Below, one piece after another: positions 1 through 12,200 of a DNA stretch of 64,000 nt (position 1 is the stretch's first letter; every line of letters starts with the position of its first letter). The DNA is from Pratylenchus scribneri. Its lineage: Eukaryota > Nematoda > Chromadorea > Rhabditida > Pratylenchidae. The stretch covers positions 2,356,001 to 2,420,000 of the forward strand of contig JAQSEB010000020.1 of NCBI GenBank assembly GCA_030063045.1, read 5' to 3'. The position numbers and the translations under genes are program-made. The notes beneath the pieces were generated by a model. It had not been told where the DNA came from. It worked only from the letters and a program-made list of their open reading frames with translations, and made no database searches.

Positions 1-3000
1 GGGAAAATGGAGCATAATCGCAGTAACAAATTCCTTCTTCCTATTATGGAAAATTGGTTGCTTGGGGGGAATATTTTTACAATTATCATTGAGAGGCATT
101 TTAGTATTCCCACATTTATAGAATAATTTGGACCAACCGCTTTTCTGGACATTTCAATACCATTTTGGTGTTCCTCTATTCCACTTTGTTGTTTAATTGG
201 TTCACTCCAAATTTCGGTGACAATTTGTGGCCAAATGCATCCAATTTGTGTGCATTTTGCCGATTCCAATGTCCCAAATTTGTCTTCCTCTTCCCCCAAT
301 GAACTTTTCCTGAAATTTGCCAAAAATCACATTCCATTTATCCCATTTTTATTGCCTTTGTTGTTTTGTGCCAGTGTTGGCCATCATTAATGCCTGCTTT
401 TCGTTGATTTGATTTTCCCCACCCATTGTTGGCCCAAAAATGACACATTGTTCCAAAATTAGCTGCTGTCCATCGGAATTCACTTTTTGGGGTGCCACTT
501 GACGGATTAGCTTAAATGAAATGAAATTCTGAATTTGAGGGTGAAAAGGGGGAACGGACATTGACAATTCCATTTTTATTCCAAGCCAATTTGAATCCTT
601 GATTCAATCGAAGTCTGAAAATGAATTCTAATTGGGAGGGAGGGGGGGGGGGGGGGGGGGGATTGTTGACCGTAATAATGTTTGCAAAATGAATTCAATG
701 GACGGAAGTGAAGGAACAACATTTTTGAGGAAAATGCCGCGAATTCGCCAGACTTGCCTTTTACAGGCCAAAAATTTGGACACCGCATTGTGCAAAATCA
801 TTTGTGCCGCCTAAAATGGGAATATTCTCTCCCATTCCATTGTTTTGTTTACTTCTTGCATTGATTCTGTCCATTTTAGGCGAATTATTTGATCCAATTT
901 TTGGGGCATTTCCCTATATCGAATTAGCACTCGCTCAAATGGTTTTTGGACTAAATAAATTGATGGCACTTCCTTTCAAAAAGAATATTCAAATATATTA
1001 AAAATATTTGAAACCATTGTTTTTGAGTGAAAATGTCGATTTTGTCCATCCATCGGCATTTCCTCTCCATTTAATAAAAATGTTTGCGTTTCTCGAATAA
1101 TTCGAAGTTTTCCAAGGGATTCTCGGAATTGTGCCAAAACCTTCAACAGACCAATTAATCCACTCAAATTCCTGTTTTGGCAACCTCATCGCGAGTTTGG
1201 GCAGCCACACCCGGTGGAAAGCAAATTCGAATTACAATGCAAGGAATGTCCAACGATGTCCGAATCAAACAAAATTGGTCCGGTGCCTTCATTCCGCTGC
1301 TCTTTTTCGCGCGACTTCAATTTAAAAATAAATTCCCAAAAAATTTCCCCCAATTATTGTTTGCCACTTTTCATTGGGTTCCTCGTGAATTAGACAAACA
1401 TAAATTTGTTCCTTGACCAACGCAAAAGTGGCCCATTTCCTCAAATGGTTGTGCAATTCATTAAAGGCCATTTCGGCCGAACATTGCACAAAACGGCCTT
1501 TGCTTTGTGGAGTGAATATTCTCTCGGGCAATGGCTGGTCATGGGCCAAAATGAGTCGAATTGAATGAGTATGCATCCATTTTTGCCTTTTTTTAATGAA
1601 AATATTACAAAAATAAATGGAATAATTAATTCTCAATACCATAATCCTTCATCAATTGTGGACAATGGTTGCCAATAGGAAATGAATTTTGATTTGGCCA
1701 ATGCCCTAATAATTCAATTAATTAATTAATTAATTAATTTGCCATTCTATTAATTCTCACTCATATCTTTCGGCCAATGCCAATTTTTGTATGGCCCTTT
1801 TATATTCAAAAATGGCCACCGATCTGTCCACCTCTTTTGGCAATTCCCAATAATTTAAGTCGGAATTGAATGAATTCAAATGCATCAAAAGTGTGTCCCC
1901 TTCTTGCAATCTTATTGCCAAAATAAATTAATTAATTTCCATTTATTTTGTACCCAATTAAGGCGGATCGAAGCGAAGTTGGGTCCTGCTTTTCGCCCAA
2001 TAAATTTGCCATCGGCGAATGCAATTGGGCCTCAACAAAAATGTCAACATGGAATTTTGCCTTCTTTTGGCCAATCCTCGGTTTTGGCCCACAAATGCAA
2101 TATTCAATGTTGATTTGTGGCCGCCAACACAAACCCAATCGAATCATTAAATTCACTGTTTGTTGTTGTTCATCCAATAATTCGCCGCCCCATCCTTTAT
2201 TATTATTCCCCTGCAATTCATCAATTTGCCGAATCAAAAATCCTTCCCTCAATCGAATGGCCAATAATCGGCCCAACAATGTTTCATATTGCCGAGAAAT
2301 GCATTTATTCCGAACATGGCTGGAATAATTCTCTGAATATTATTCCTTATTAAAATTAAACTTTGTCCGGAAATGTTGTCCACTGCTTTCCACCATTTGG
2401 GGCGATGGACTTTTTCCCATCAACATTTGGCCACCCGCAATTCCCTTTCGAAAATTCCATGTCAAAAGGGCCCTTTGAACGGGATTAAGCCCATCCGATC
2501 CTTTTGGCCCGTCCAAATCATTTTCAAGGAGAAATGAGCCAAAAGTGGCTGTGGCAATAAAATTGAATAATTCAGGGAATCCAACATGGCCAAGCACCGG
2601 GCCACGCAATGAGCCAATTGGCATTTGCAAAAATGAACAGGAAATTGAATTGAGGCGAAGTTGGCTGAGAATTCCCTGCAATGCCTTTTGGTCCAAAACA
2701 CCACAAACACCATCGGTGACCAAAACTGTGGCAAATTTATTGAATGGCATTCAATTTTTTGGGTTTACCAATGTTGGCCAAACTTTTCCCGGCTTGGCCC
2801 ATCATTTGAACGGCCATTAGTCCCATTCTCAACATGAAAATTAAGGCCCAATCGGATTGAATGAATCCTCGGTCCGTTCCAATGCCAATTGCCGAATTTT
2901 GGGTATCACTTTCTCCCATTTTGCTTCCATTCTTTCTATTTCGCCTTCTTTCACTGCTCCATTCCCTCATATGCGGTTGGGAGAATTGAATGAGTTTATC

Positions 3001-3983
3001 AATGAATATTTTGAGCCGTTCCAACAATTGGCTAACAATTGAGTCAATTGTTTCCGGACTCAACAAAATTCCATGCATCAAAATCTGTGAATGGGCTAAT
3101 TTTGAGGGAATTAAAATGATTTGGAACAAACATTTTCTTCAACAAAACAAAGAAATGGACTAAAGGCACAAATGGAAACACAAATTCGGGGACGAAATTC
3201 GGATTGGGAACCGGGTATTGAGGCCTGGGGGGAAAGTGGTATGAGGTCATTTTGAGGGAAAAACCTTGGAAACGACACTTCGAAGGCATTTTATTAAATT
3301 TTGAATGAGCCGAGTGTAAAGGACACAGCCAAAATCATCCTAAATTGGGAAAAAATGGCACCTGGTGAATGGTTAAAAAACGAACAATAACAAATGAGGA
3401 TGGACTTAAATCGAGCACAAATGCAATTCGATAGCAATCGGCCAAAAATGTGATACCCGTGTTCGGTCCAACCCGAAAACGTTCCTCCTTGGCCAATTTT
3501 GCTGGGCCCGGCACAAAACCGAAAAGTGAAAGGCCCTTTTAAAATTTAGGCATTTTCAATCGAAATGAATTAAAATTGCCAAAAAACCTTCTGTTTGGCC
3601 GATCTTTCCGCTGCCAAATCGATTGGACAATTCAAATGGTCCAAAATCCATTCTGCGCGAACTGATCTGAATTTGATGGCCAATTCCAAATAAAAATGGC
3701 CATTTTTGGCCCAATTCAAAATTCACCTCGACACTCGAAAGGATGGGTCCATCCGCAGGAATAATTCCCTCATTTCGGCTTTTTCCCCTCCTCCACTTGC
3801 ATTTCTGCTGATCAACATTTTTGTGGGTTGTTCAGCCAAAATCATCGATGAAATAATTGAAATGTTTTGGGAGGATGATTGCAATTGTTGTTCATTTTGA
3901 TGAGTACTGCCGGCCCCAACAATTCCCCTCCCTTCCCCCTTTTTCTCCTCCTCCTTTCTCGGTTCATTTCCAATTATTCCCAT
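1..3983 (-). CDS. SZT2: SZT2-like KICSTOR subunit, N-terminal part (runs off left edge)
   Basis: SZT2 is a very large protein of the KICSTOR complex, which tethers GATOR1 to lysosomes and restrains TORC1 in animals. Exons on the minus strand follow the order of the human protein as I know it. The N-terminal block has LFLRMDPSFRVSR joined across an intron to SVRAEWILDHL (about 3.75-3.6 kb). Next comes ITFLADCYRIAFVLDLSPSS (3.4 kb), then IPGSQSEFRPRICVSICAFS (3.2 kb). The von Willebrand-like stretch VLVTDGVCGVL and LSQLRLNSISCSFLQ is at 2.6-2.75 kb. HSIRLILAHDQPLPERIFTP is at 1.5 kb, and an EIWSEP motif is near 0.16 kb. The first in-frame ATG is at 3983, but a downstream Met could be the start. 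Only about the first quarter of the family length is present. Individual exon ends in 0-2.3 kb were not all resolved. Confidence 0.8.
642..661. repeat. Poly-G run, about 20 G
   Basis: An uninterrupted G homopolymer lies in an SZT2 intron. It is the first of six G or C runs of 15-20 bases in the left 21 kb. The length could be unstable or miscalled. Confidence 0.9.
1706..1740. repeat. (TTAA/AATT)n microsatellite
   Basis: A short perfect run of the ATTA tetranucleotide lies inside an SZT2 intron. It is ordinary simple repeat. Confidence 0.8.
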
Positions 3984-5090
3984 TTTGACCGAAAATGATG
4001 GGAAAATTATTATAGTTTAATGCAAAAATTATTTATAAAAAATGAAGGATGAAAATTGAATTGGGCTGAGAATGGATGGAAGGAGGATGGAAGGAGGATG
4101 GCCATTTGGCCCAAATGATAAGCGAATTTGGGGGAACTCTGATGAGTGAATTGGAATTGGGAAGGGCAGAATGCCAGCGGAAATATTTATGAAAGAATTC
4201 ATTTAAAAAAGTATTGAATGAAATGAAATGAGTGAATGAATGAATGAGGGTTACAATTACATTCTCTTTCCGGAGTACTTTTAATTAAAATTAAATAAAA
4301 ATAATAGTCTTTTGCCATCTCTAATAAAAATATTCCTCCTTTCTTTTATTTTTGCACTTTTTAGGAAAAACATTTTACATATCCTCCTTTTCTCTCTTCT
4401 TTTAATTTACTGTATAGCCGCTGAAATATCGTATTTTCTCTTATCTTATAGCTAAAACTACAAACGAGGGAATCTATTTGTGATTTAGCCGCAGGTCCAT
4501 TTCATGTTTTCATCAACAAATGACATACCGTTTCTCTCTTAAGGCTGCAACAAAGGGAATATTTGTGGTTTGTGTTTTCCCTCTGTGTTCTCATTCTCAT
4601 CCATTTTTAAAAAGTAAAATAACTTTTAGCTCAAATTGAAATGGTTTTGATATCATTTTAAAAAGGGAAGAAAATTCTTTATATCTTGATAATTTTATAT
4701 TTACATTTACCAAATAATTCGAGAACTATTCACAAAAAATGGATGATCTCACCAATTCAATTTAATCATTTAAAATACTAAAATTATAATGAAAGATGAA
4801 GTTGGGGGGGGGGGGGGGGAGTGGGGAATGGTAATGAATTTGAATGAATTAATTAAAAAATAAAAGGATCATCCTAATTAAACTTTTACTTTCTTTTCAC
4901 TCTCACTGTTCAGCAGTGTTCCATTTCCACAAATTGTTGCGCCACAAAATTAGCCGTCCGCCTTTTTGGGTTTTTGTTGAATAATATAATGATGATGAGG
5001 GAGAAATAATAAGGCGAATGCGGAGGGCAAATCCAATTGTGGAATTCCGGCAATTTCCTCCTTCCATCATTCCTGAATCAAAACCGAATA
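3984..5090. promoter_or_regulatory. Divergent intergenic region, SZT2 / C6-domain gene
   Basis: The two flanking genes diverge, so their promoters must lie here. The interval is AT-rich with small (GGATGGAA)n-like and (TGAA)n-like runs near 4.1-4.25 kb. A pyrimidine-rich middle (4.35-4.6 kb) follows, then a poly-G run at 4804-4819. I see no open frame with coding character and no RNA gene. Confidence 0.4.
4804..4819. repeat. Poly-G run, about 16 G
   Basis: A G homopolymer in the upstream region of the C6-domain gene. Confidence 0.9.
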
Positions 5091-5668
5091 ATGAAAATGT
5101 ATGGAAGGAGAATGAAGGCAACTCACCGTTGCATTTCTTTCAGTAATTTTACATTTCACTTTTTATGCCTACTTTTCGGAAATGCCTGGGCCTGTACTTC
5201 CACACCGAATGTGCCAAGGCAAGGTAAATTGAATTAATGTTGTCCATTAAATTCAAATTAATAAATAATTAATTAGATTGTGCCATGTGCATGGCAAATC
5301 AATTGACATTAACGCCCGGGGATGGGACAACTTCCACTACTCCGGTTACCCATTTTTTTCCATTGTTTGTCTATTTTTCTTCACTTTTAGACAGTTTCGG
5401 GCATTACAATTGATGCAAATGGATGCCAACATATTATGGTCACCTGCACTGCATTGGCCGGGGGAATGACATTTATGCAGGCAATTTTGGCATTTTAATG
5501 AGGGAATTTTAATTGGATTATTCACAGTTTAATGTAAATCAAGGAGGACCAATAAATCCAACAGGCACCGTAGTGACCGCCACATTGGATTGTGTCAATG
5601 GCCAATGGGTTTATCAGCAAGGTGGCATTTCGAGGGTGATCACCGAAGTTAATTGCCAAAATACTTAA
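5091..5668 (+). CDS. Secreted nematode C6-domain protein
   Basis: Four exons: 5091-5223, 5277-5344, 5391-5480 and 5528-5668. The product is about 143 residues. It begins with a basic stretch and a hydrophobic signal segment ending near LLFGNAWAC. The mature part carries the spaced cysteines and motifs of the nematode C6 domain: DCAMC, a GCQHIMVTC block, then TATLDCVNGQWVY, and a terminal VNCQNT. C6 proteins are short extracellular nematode proteins of unknown function. The third intron must be GC-AG (CAG|GCAATT), because the frame otherwise stops within five codons. Joining there restores the domain (MTFMQ to FNVNQGG). The start Met is the first in frame; a second Met eight residues on is also possible. 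Confidence 0.8.
5481..5527 (+). other. GC-AG intron in the C6-domain gene
   Basis: Donor CAG|GCAATT, acceptor TTCACAG, 47 bases. Reading through gives a stop (GCA ATT TTG GCA TTT TAA), whereas splicing keeps phase 0 and the domain. No GT donor nearby restores the frame. Confidence 0.8.
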
Positions 5669-6207
5669 ATTCATTCATCAAATTCCATTATTTATTATTA
5701 ATTTATTTATTTTTCAATTATTTGAATACAAAATCATAGAAGGAAAATTCAAATTGAAATGAGGGAATCACAAAAAAATGCAGAGTTGATAAAAAGAAAG
5801 AACTTTGATTGGATGGAAACAATTTTAAATTTAATTATGAAAAAATTAAAATGGGGGCATTGGTGCCGAATCGAACAAAATTGGATGTGGAAGGAATTGC
5901 TGGGCTTTTGGGTTAAAAAAAACATCGAAGACCCTGTTTGGGGTGATGATGGGAATATTAATATTTTAAAATAAAAATGAAGAGATTCAAAATTAATGAA
6001 TGAATATTTTATTTTGTGCCAACATATTTGATTTGATTTGCCCTAATAATAATCTTTGTTAAGCTCATTTTTGTTAGCTCAATTCAATACATTTTCAACC
6101 CTTCAAGGGCGCTTTGTGGTAATTCAAAATTGGTTTGAGGTAAAATGGATAAAAAATGAATATTATTTGAAGCTCATTCTTCTGCCGGCACATTTCCCAG
6201 TATTCAT
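5669..6207. other. Convergent intergenic region
   Basis: This lies between the stop codons of the C6-domain gene and the ROR gene. An open stretch at 5759-5974 could encode 71 residues but has no recognisable domain and an unlikely composition. I see nothing else here apart from 3' UTR sequence. Confidence 0.5.
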
Positions 6208-9200
6208 TCAACTTTCTCGGCTTTCATCACTGCTATAATCTTCCTCCTCCTCCTCCTCCTCATCATCATCCAATTCCCCATCCTCCGCATCCGTAAATGC
6301 CTGTCTTTGTCTTCTCCTCGCCAATGGCACTGGCCTTTGTCCCTTTTTCTCCTCTTCCGTCGAATTTTGGCCTAATAAAATGTCTCATTTATTATAAATA
6401 TTCCCATTTTCCCTCACCAATTGGTGTGCTATGCAAAATTGATGCCGCCCCATTGCCAAGGAATGCCAATTTGGCCAATTGGCCTTTTGCGCCGCCCATT
6501 CTTCTCCCTCCTCCTGCCAAAATTGTACTGCTTGCATTTGGTGCCGGCGATGGCACAGATGAATTCCCACTGCCATTGGTGCCTCCAATAATTTGTTGCC
6601 TACTTCCAATTCGTCCATTTTGCATCATTCCAAGTCCATTTATTCCACTACTCGATCCACCGGAATGCACTGAACTTGCTCGATGTTGCTGCATATGAAG
6701 GGCCGATGGTTGGCCAGATTGGCACCATTTCTAAATGATTTGGGGGAATAAACATTTTTAATTGGTTGGATGAAAAAATTGCCTGGAATTTTGAATGCAA
6801 TTCCCCAAAATTTGGCCTCCTCCCCGGATTTGCATTGAAACATTCCACCATTTGGGCATAAACGGCGGGTGGGCAGAATTCGGGTATTTCCAAATAATTT
6901 TCCTCTTGAACCATTTGGATCACCTGCTCATCCGTACATCCTTCATATGGTTTTCCTACAAATACAAATATATTCATTAAAAAATATTCTCATAATAATA
7001 TATCTGATAATAATATATTTTCATAAAAATATATTAAATTCTCATAAAAATATATTAAATTCTCATAAAAATATATTAAATTCTCATAAAAATATATTAA
7101 ATTCTCATAAAAATATATTAAATTCTCATAAAAATATATTAAATTCTCATAAAAATATATTAAATTCTCATAAAAATATATTAAATTCTCATAAAAATAT
7201 ATTAAATTCTCATAAAAATATATTAAATTCTCATAAAAATATATTAAATTCTCATAAAAATATATTAAATTCTCATATAAATTATCATTAAAATATAAAA
7301 TTCTCATAAAATAAATATTAAATTTTCATAAAAATAAAAAATATAAAATTCTCATAAAATAAATATTAAATTTTCATAAAAATTAAAAATATAAAATTCT
7401 CATAAAATAAATATTAAATTTTCATAAAAATAAAAAATATAAAATTCTCATAAAAAAAATATTAAATTCTCATAAAAATATTAAAAATATATTCTCATAA
7501 AAATATTAAAAATATATTCTCATAAAAATATTAAAAATATATTCTCATAAAAATATTAAAAATATATTCTAATAAAAATATAAAAATATATTCTCATAAA
7601 AATATTAAAAATATATTCTCATAAAAATATTAAAAATATATTCTCATAAAAATATTAAAAATATATTCTCATAAAAATATTAAAAATATATTCTCATAAA
7701 AATATTAAAAATATATTCTCATAAAAATATTAAAAATATATTCTCATAAAAATATTAAAAATATATTCTCATAAAAATATTAAAAATATATTCTCATAAA
7801 AATATTAAAAATATATTCTCATAAAAATATTAAAAATATATTCTCATAAAAATATTAAAAATATATTCTAATAAAAATATAAAAATATATTCTCATAAAA
7901 ATATTAAAAATATATAAAATATATTCTCATAAAAATATTAAAAATATATTCTCATAAAAATATATTCATTTAAGATTTAAAAAAATATATTATAAACCCA
8001 ATTCACTCACGTGCATATGTGTAAATTTCCCAAAGGGTAACACCGAATGCGTAAATATCGCTGGATTGGCTGTATTTTCCCTCATTCAATGCCTCCTTGG
8101 CCATCCAACGCAATGGAACTCCTCGACAATTTGCATTCATCTAAATTAATCTCTATTATTCAATTCATTAATCCATTGTTTTACCCTATAATAATCCCTC
8201 TCATATTGTGGTTTCATTCTGGCAAAATTTGATATTTTGATGATCTGTTGGTCGCCAACAAGACAATTCCTTGCGGCCAAATCACGATGCACAAATCCAT
8301 TTGATGCCAAATATTCCATCCCAGCTGTTATTTGTGTCCCAATTCGAAGGAAATCCTCCGCATTTCTTTGCCTTTCTTGTTCATCATTTTCGGCACCATT
8401 TCCTCCTCTTGGTTCCCTTACTTTGAGGAATTCCACCAAATCTCCGTGAACCATATAATCAAAAACGGCGCAAATATCGCGGCCATTCAAAAAACTGACA
8501 CCAAAAAGTCGAAGCACATTCGGATGCTCGAAAAATCCAATGGCCTGAATTTCCTCCCGAAATTGGTCGGCGGCAATGTGCGGCATATTCCCTTTTAATG
8601 TTTTCAATGCAACCTAAATAAAGAGTCAATTTGTTTATTGACCATTTTGCGGTCAACCTGAAGTGCTGCCCCACTAATCATTCCACCAATCCAATCGCCC
8701 AAAATCAATTGAGTGTGCGCATCTTCTCCCAAAATTCGATCCATAAATTTCAGTTGATTTTCTTGGATATGCGCAATTTGGTATGGTTCGGCCGGGGGTG
8801 GTTCAGTGCTTGTATGGGGACTGCTATATGCTTGCTGGGATGATTGTTGGCATTGTGGGGCATAATATGGGGGATAGGCGGCGGCTGAGGCGGAATTCAA
8901 TGTGCCACTGGCCTCCCAATATGGTCGATGATATTGGGGCGGTTGTGGTTGGCTTTGTTGAGAGGATTTTTGCATTTCGAACATTTGTTGTTGATGATGG
9001 AATGCGGCGGCCATTTGCATTTGTTGCTGATGAATTTGTGGGTCAATTTGTTGTGAGGCAGCGGTGGAATATGGCAAAAGTGGATTCAACATTTCATCTC
9101 CACCAGCTGCCCCTCCTGCCATTCGCATTCTTTCCTCCCTCACTTTCCTATAGAATGCACTGTTCAAATCACTTCCAGTGATTGTTGATCCTCCATTACA

Positions 9201-12200
9201 ACTTTGGACGAGCATATGTGGATGTGGGGGCGGAGGATGGGAATTGGCCAATTGACCATTCATTGTGGCCAATTTTTGTTGTTGGCCCAAACTGCCCGAA
9301 AGCATTGAACTGGCACTTTCCTGTTGTTGTTGTCCTCTCATCATTCCTCCATTTCGACTTCCTTTTCTCCGTCTATTCCCATTTCGACGGCAACAAACAC
9401 AACAAATGGCCAACAAAAAGAGGAGAAGTGCCAATGAGCCAAGGGCAGTGGTGAAAGCCAACACTTGGGATTGGGCCGAAAGAGAATGCCAAAATTGGCT
9501 AAGAGATTTGAAAACAGTGGCAGAAGGGTCATTTGGAGAGGAGGAGGATTGAAGGGAATCATCCAATTCTGGGTAAAGATTTGGTGGACAACGGGGCACC
9601 TTTGAAAATTGGATAGAATTAAAATGGGCATTTCAGCCTTAATTTACATTGCATGGTTCGGCCATCAATGTTTGGCTGCCAGGTGAGACTGTATAGCACC
9701 AAGGCTCAGTGAATTGTGACCGTTGCGAAGGATTTCGGCAATGATTTTTGGCATTTCGAAGTTGGGGATGGGCATCGGTGTTGAATTCGGAATTTGTGGA
9801 ACTTGGCCAATAAATGCAGGGCCGATTGCTTCGAGTGGTTGAGGCGGTGCCCTGATATTTGGTGCCAAAACCAACAAAACACCAATGTGAAGGGCCAGAA
9901 GAAGGGGAAGGAGATTGGGATTGAGATGGGGCCTAAAAATTGAGAGGGAATTATGGCAAAATAGATGGGAAGGGTGGACCTTGTCCAAAACACTTAAACA
10001 ACGTTGGGCCCCAGGAAGGAGTGCATCACAATTTGGCAACAATGCCTTTGGGGCATCACCGACCAAATCATGTTGTGCGGCCATCGCAAATTCATTTGGA
10101 CAAACCGAAGTCTAAAAAAATACTAATTTTGATTTGGAATGAAGGGAATTGCCTTCAAATTGTTGCAATCTTCGCGGCAAATTGACAAAATATCAGTGCC
10201 AGACGGGGATGCCAATGCGGCCATCGACGAAACAGTTGGGTCGCAAACTTTGAACATATGATAGCAGGCAACCTGATGAGAATATTGGCGACATTGTTCC
10301 GAAACACCGGGCAGTGCACGGACCTGGGGGGAATTATATATAATTTAAGATTATTGAGAACAATGCCAACCGTCATTAATGCGGCCAACAAATCCTTTTC
10401 GGCATCATAAATTTGCTCTCTGTCCACCAACACTTTTATATGCTTTCCATTGAGGAATTGGGCACATGCTTCGCCTCTATATCCAATACAATCACCTTTT
10501 CGCACAATTTGTCCATCCAACCAACGACCATCAGAATTCGATGATGCCACTCCACCATCTGTGCCCCCCGCCCTTCTCATTGGCACATATCCGGGTCCGG
10601 CTGCGGAATTTGGCACCCTCCATAAATCCTCCGTATCTTCATTGTTTGATTTCATCTAAATTTGTTAATTCCATGTGGGAATGGGGGCAAAAAGGCCACC
10701 AACTTCTTCGTCCAAATAATTATCGTAAATTTCGTAATCCTCGTCCTCCTCTTTTTGGTTATGATTTTGATGGCCACTGCCGTGAATTCGCCTTCCCTCA
10801 CCAGCAGTTGTTGTTGGCCTCTTTTTGTGATGAGTGGATGAAGAAGAGGATGGAAGTGAAGGGGAAACCTGTGAAGGAAATAAATAAATAAAGTGGGATG
10901 GATTGGGCCCATTTGGGACAGAGGCAATTTTGAATTTTTGTGAAGGGGCAAAAGTGGTCGGTGGATTAAGAAATAAAGAGGGGGAAATGGTGGGTCGGTC
11001 CCAGATAAAGGAATCGGCAAAAAGGCCAAATGGAAAAAGGAGGCAAAAAATGGAATTGCTTCCGCGCGTTTTTGCCCCTTTTTCCTTTGTTAATGCCACC
11101 CAAAGAGTTGGCATGAAGAAAGATATAAAATGGAAATGGAATGATGAAAAAAGTTATTTGTTCATTAATTGGCAAATATAAATTTTGGCGAGAATAAAAA
11201 TGGCAACAAATTTTGTCGATTGTGAGTGAATAAATTGGAAGCAGTGTCAAATAAATGTGTTTTTTAAGAAGGGGAGGGAATGGTCAGCCGGCGAGACAAT
11301 TTCATTTGGATTGGATTTGGTGGGGGAGGGGGGAGAGGAATAGGCCATTGGCCACATTGTCCCTTTGGCCAAGGCCATTGATTAATTGTTTTGGCCCATC
11401 CAAAGCCGAGAATAAGGGCGAGAAGAAAAATTGATTTTCATATGGAAAATTGAGCCAATTGGACAAAAAAGGACAAAATAGGAATATTCAATGAATCGTA
11501 AAAAATAATCTTAAAATGATGAGATGGAAAGTGGTTGGGGGAATAATTGGATGGAGTGGCCGTCGATTTGTGTGGCAAAATTGGAAAATGAAGAAATGGG
11601 TAGAATGAATGAATAAATGAATGAATTGGGATGAATGCCCTTCTGCTACGGCCGACATTGACACTACTGACACCGACCTTCCCCGGGGCAAAACCCACTC
11701 TTCTTCTTCATCCTTCGTTCTTCTTCCTTTCATCCTCCTCCTCTTTCGAAGGCTTCGTTCTGCATCGATTGCCTTGAGGGTGGGTCAATGGACGGGAAAT
11801 GATAAATGAGTATGGGACACGGATGGGATGGGCAAAAGATGGACAGAGGGAGGAGGACACAATACGGAGGGATGGATGGAAAAGCCCCGGAGGCGTTAAG
11901 ATAATGTTTTTATTTTATTTTATTGTTGTTTTTAAAGGGGAATAAAAGGAATTATTGAATTGGAGAAAATAAATATCAAATATGGATGGAGGCGATCAAT
12001 TCCTTCCTTCCATCCTATTCCATCGGGGGTTGGCCACTGAAATGGTTTGGAATGGTTGGTTGAATGCTCATCGGGCCATTGCCCCCATCCATCCATCAGT
12101 CAGTAGCCATCGATGTGGAATTGTTTTGAATATATTAATTTTGAAAGGGAAAGAATGGGCGAACCACAAATTATGCAAAGGCCAAATGGGAATATAATTG

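Noticed and set aside
6869..7307. Frames on both strands across array A
   Set aside because: The 21-bp repeat is open on both strands and lies inside a well-supported ROR intron.
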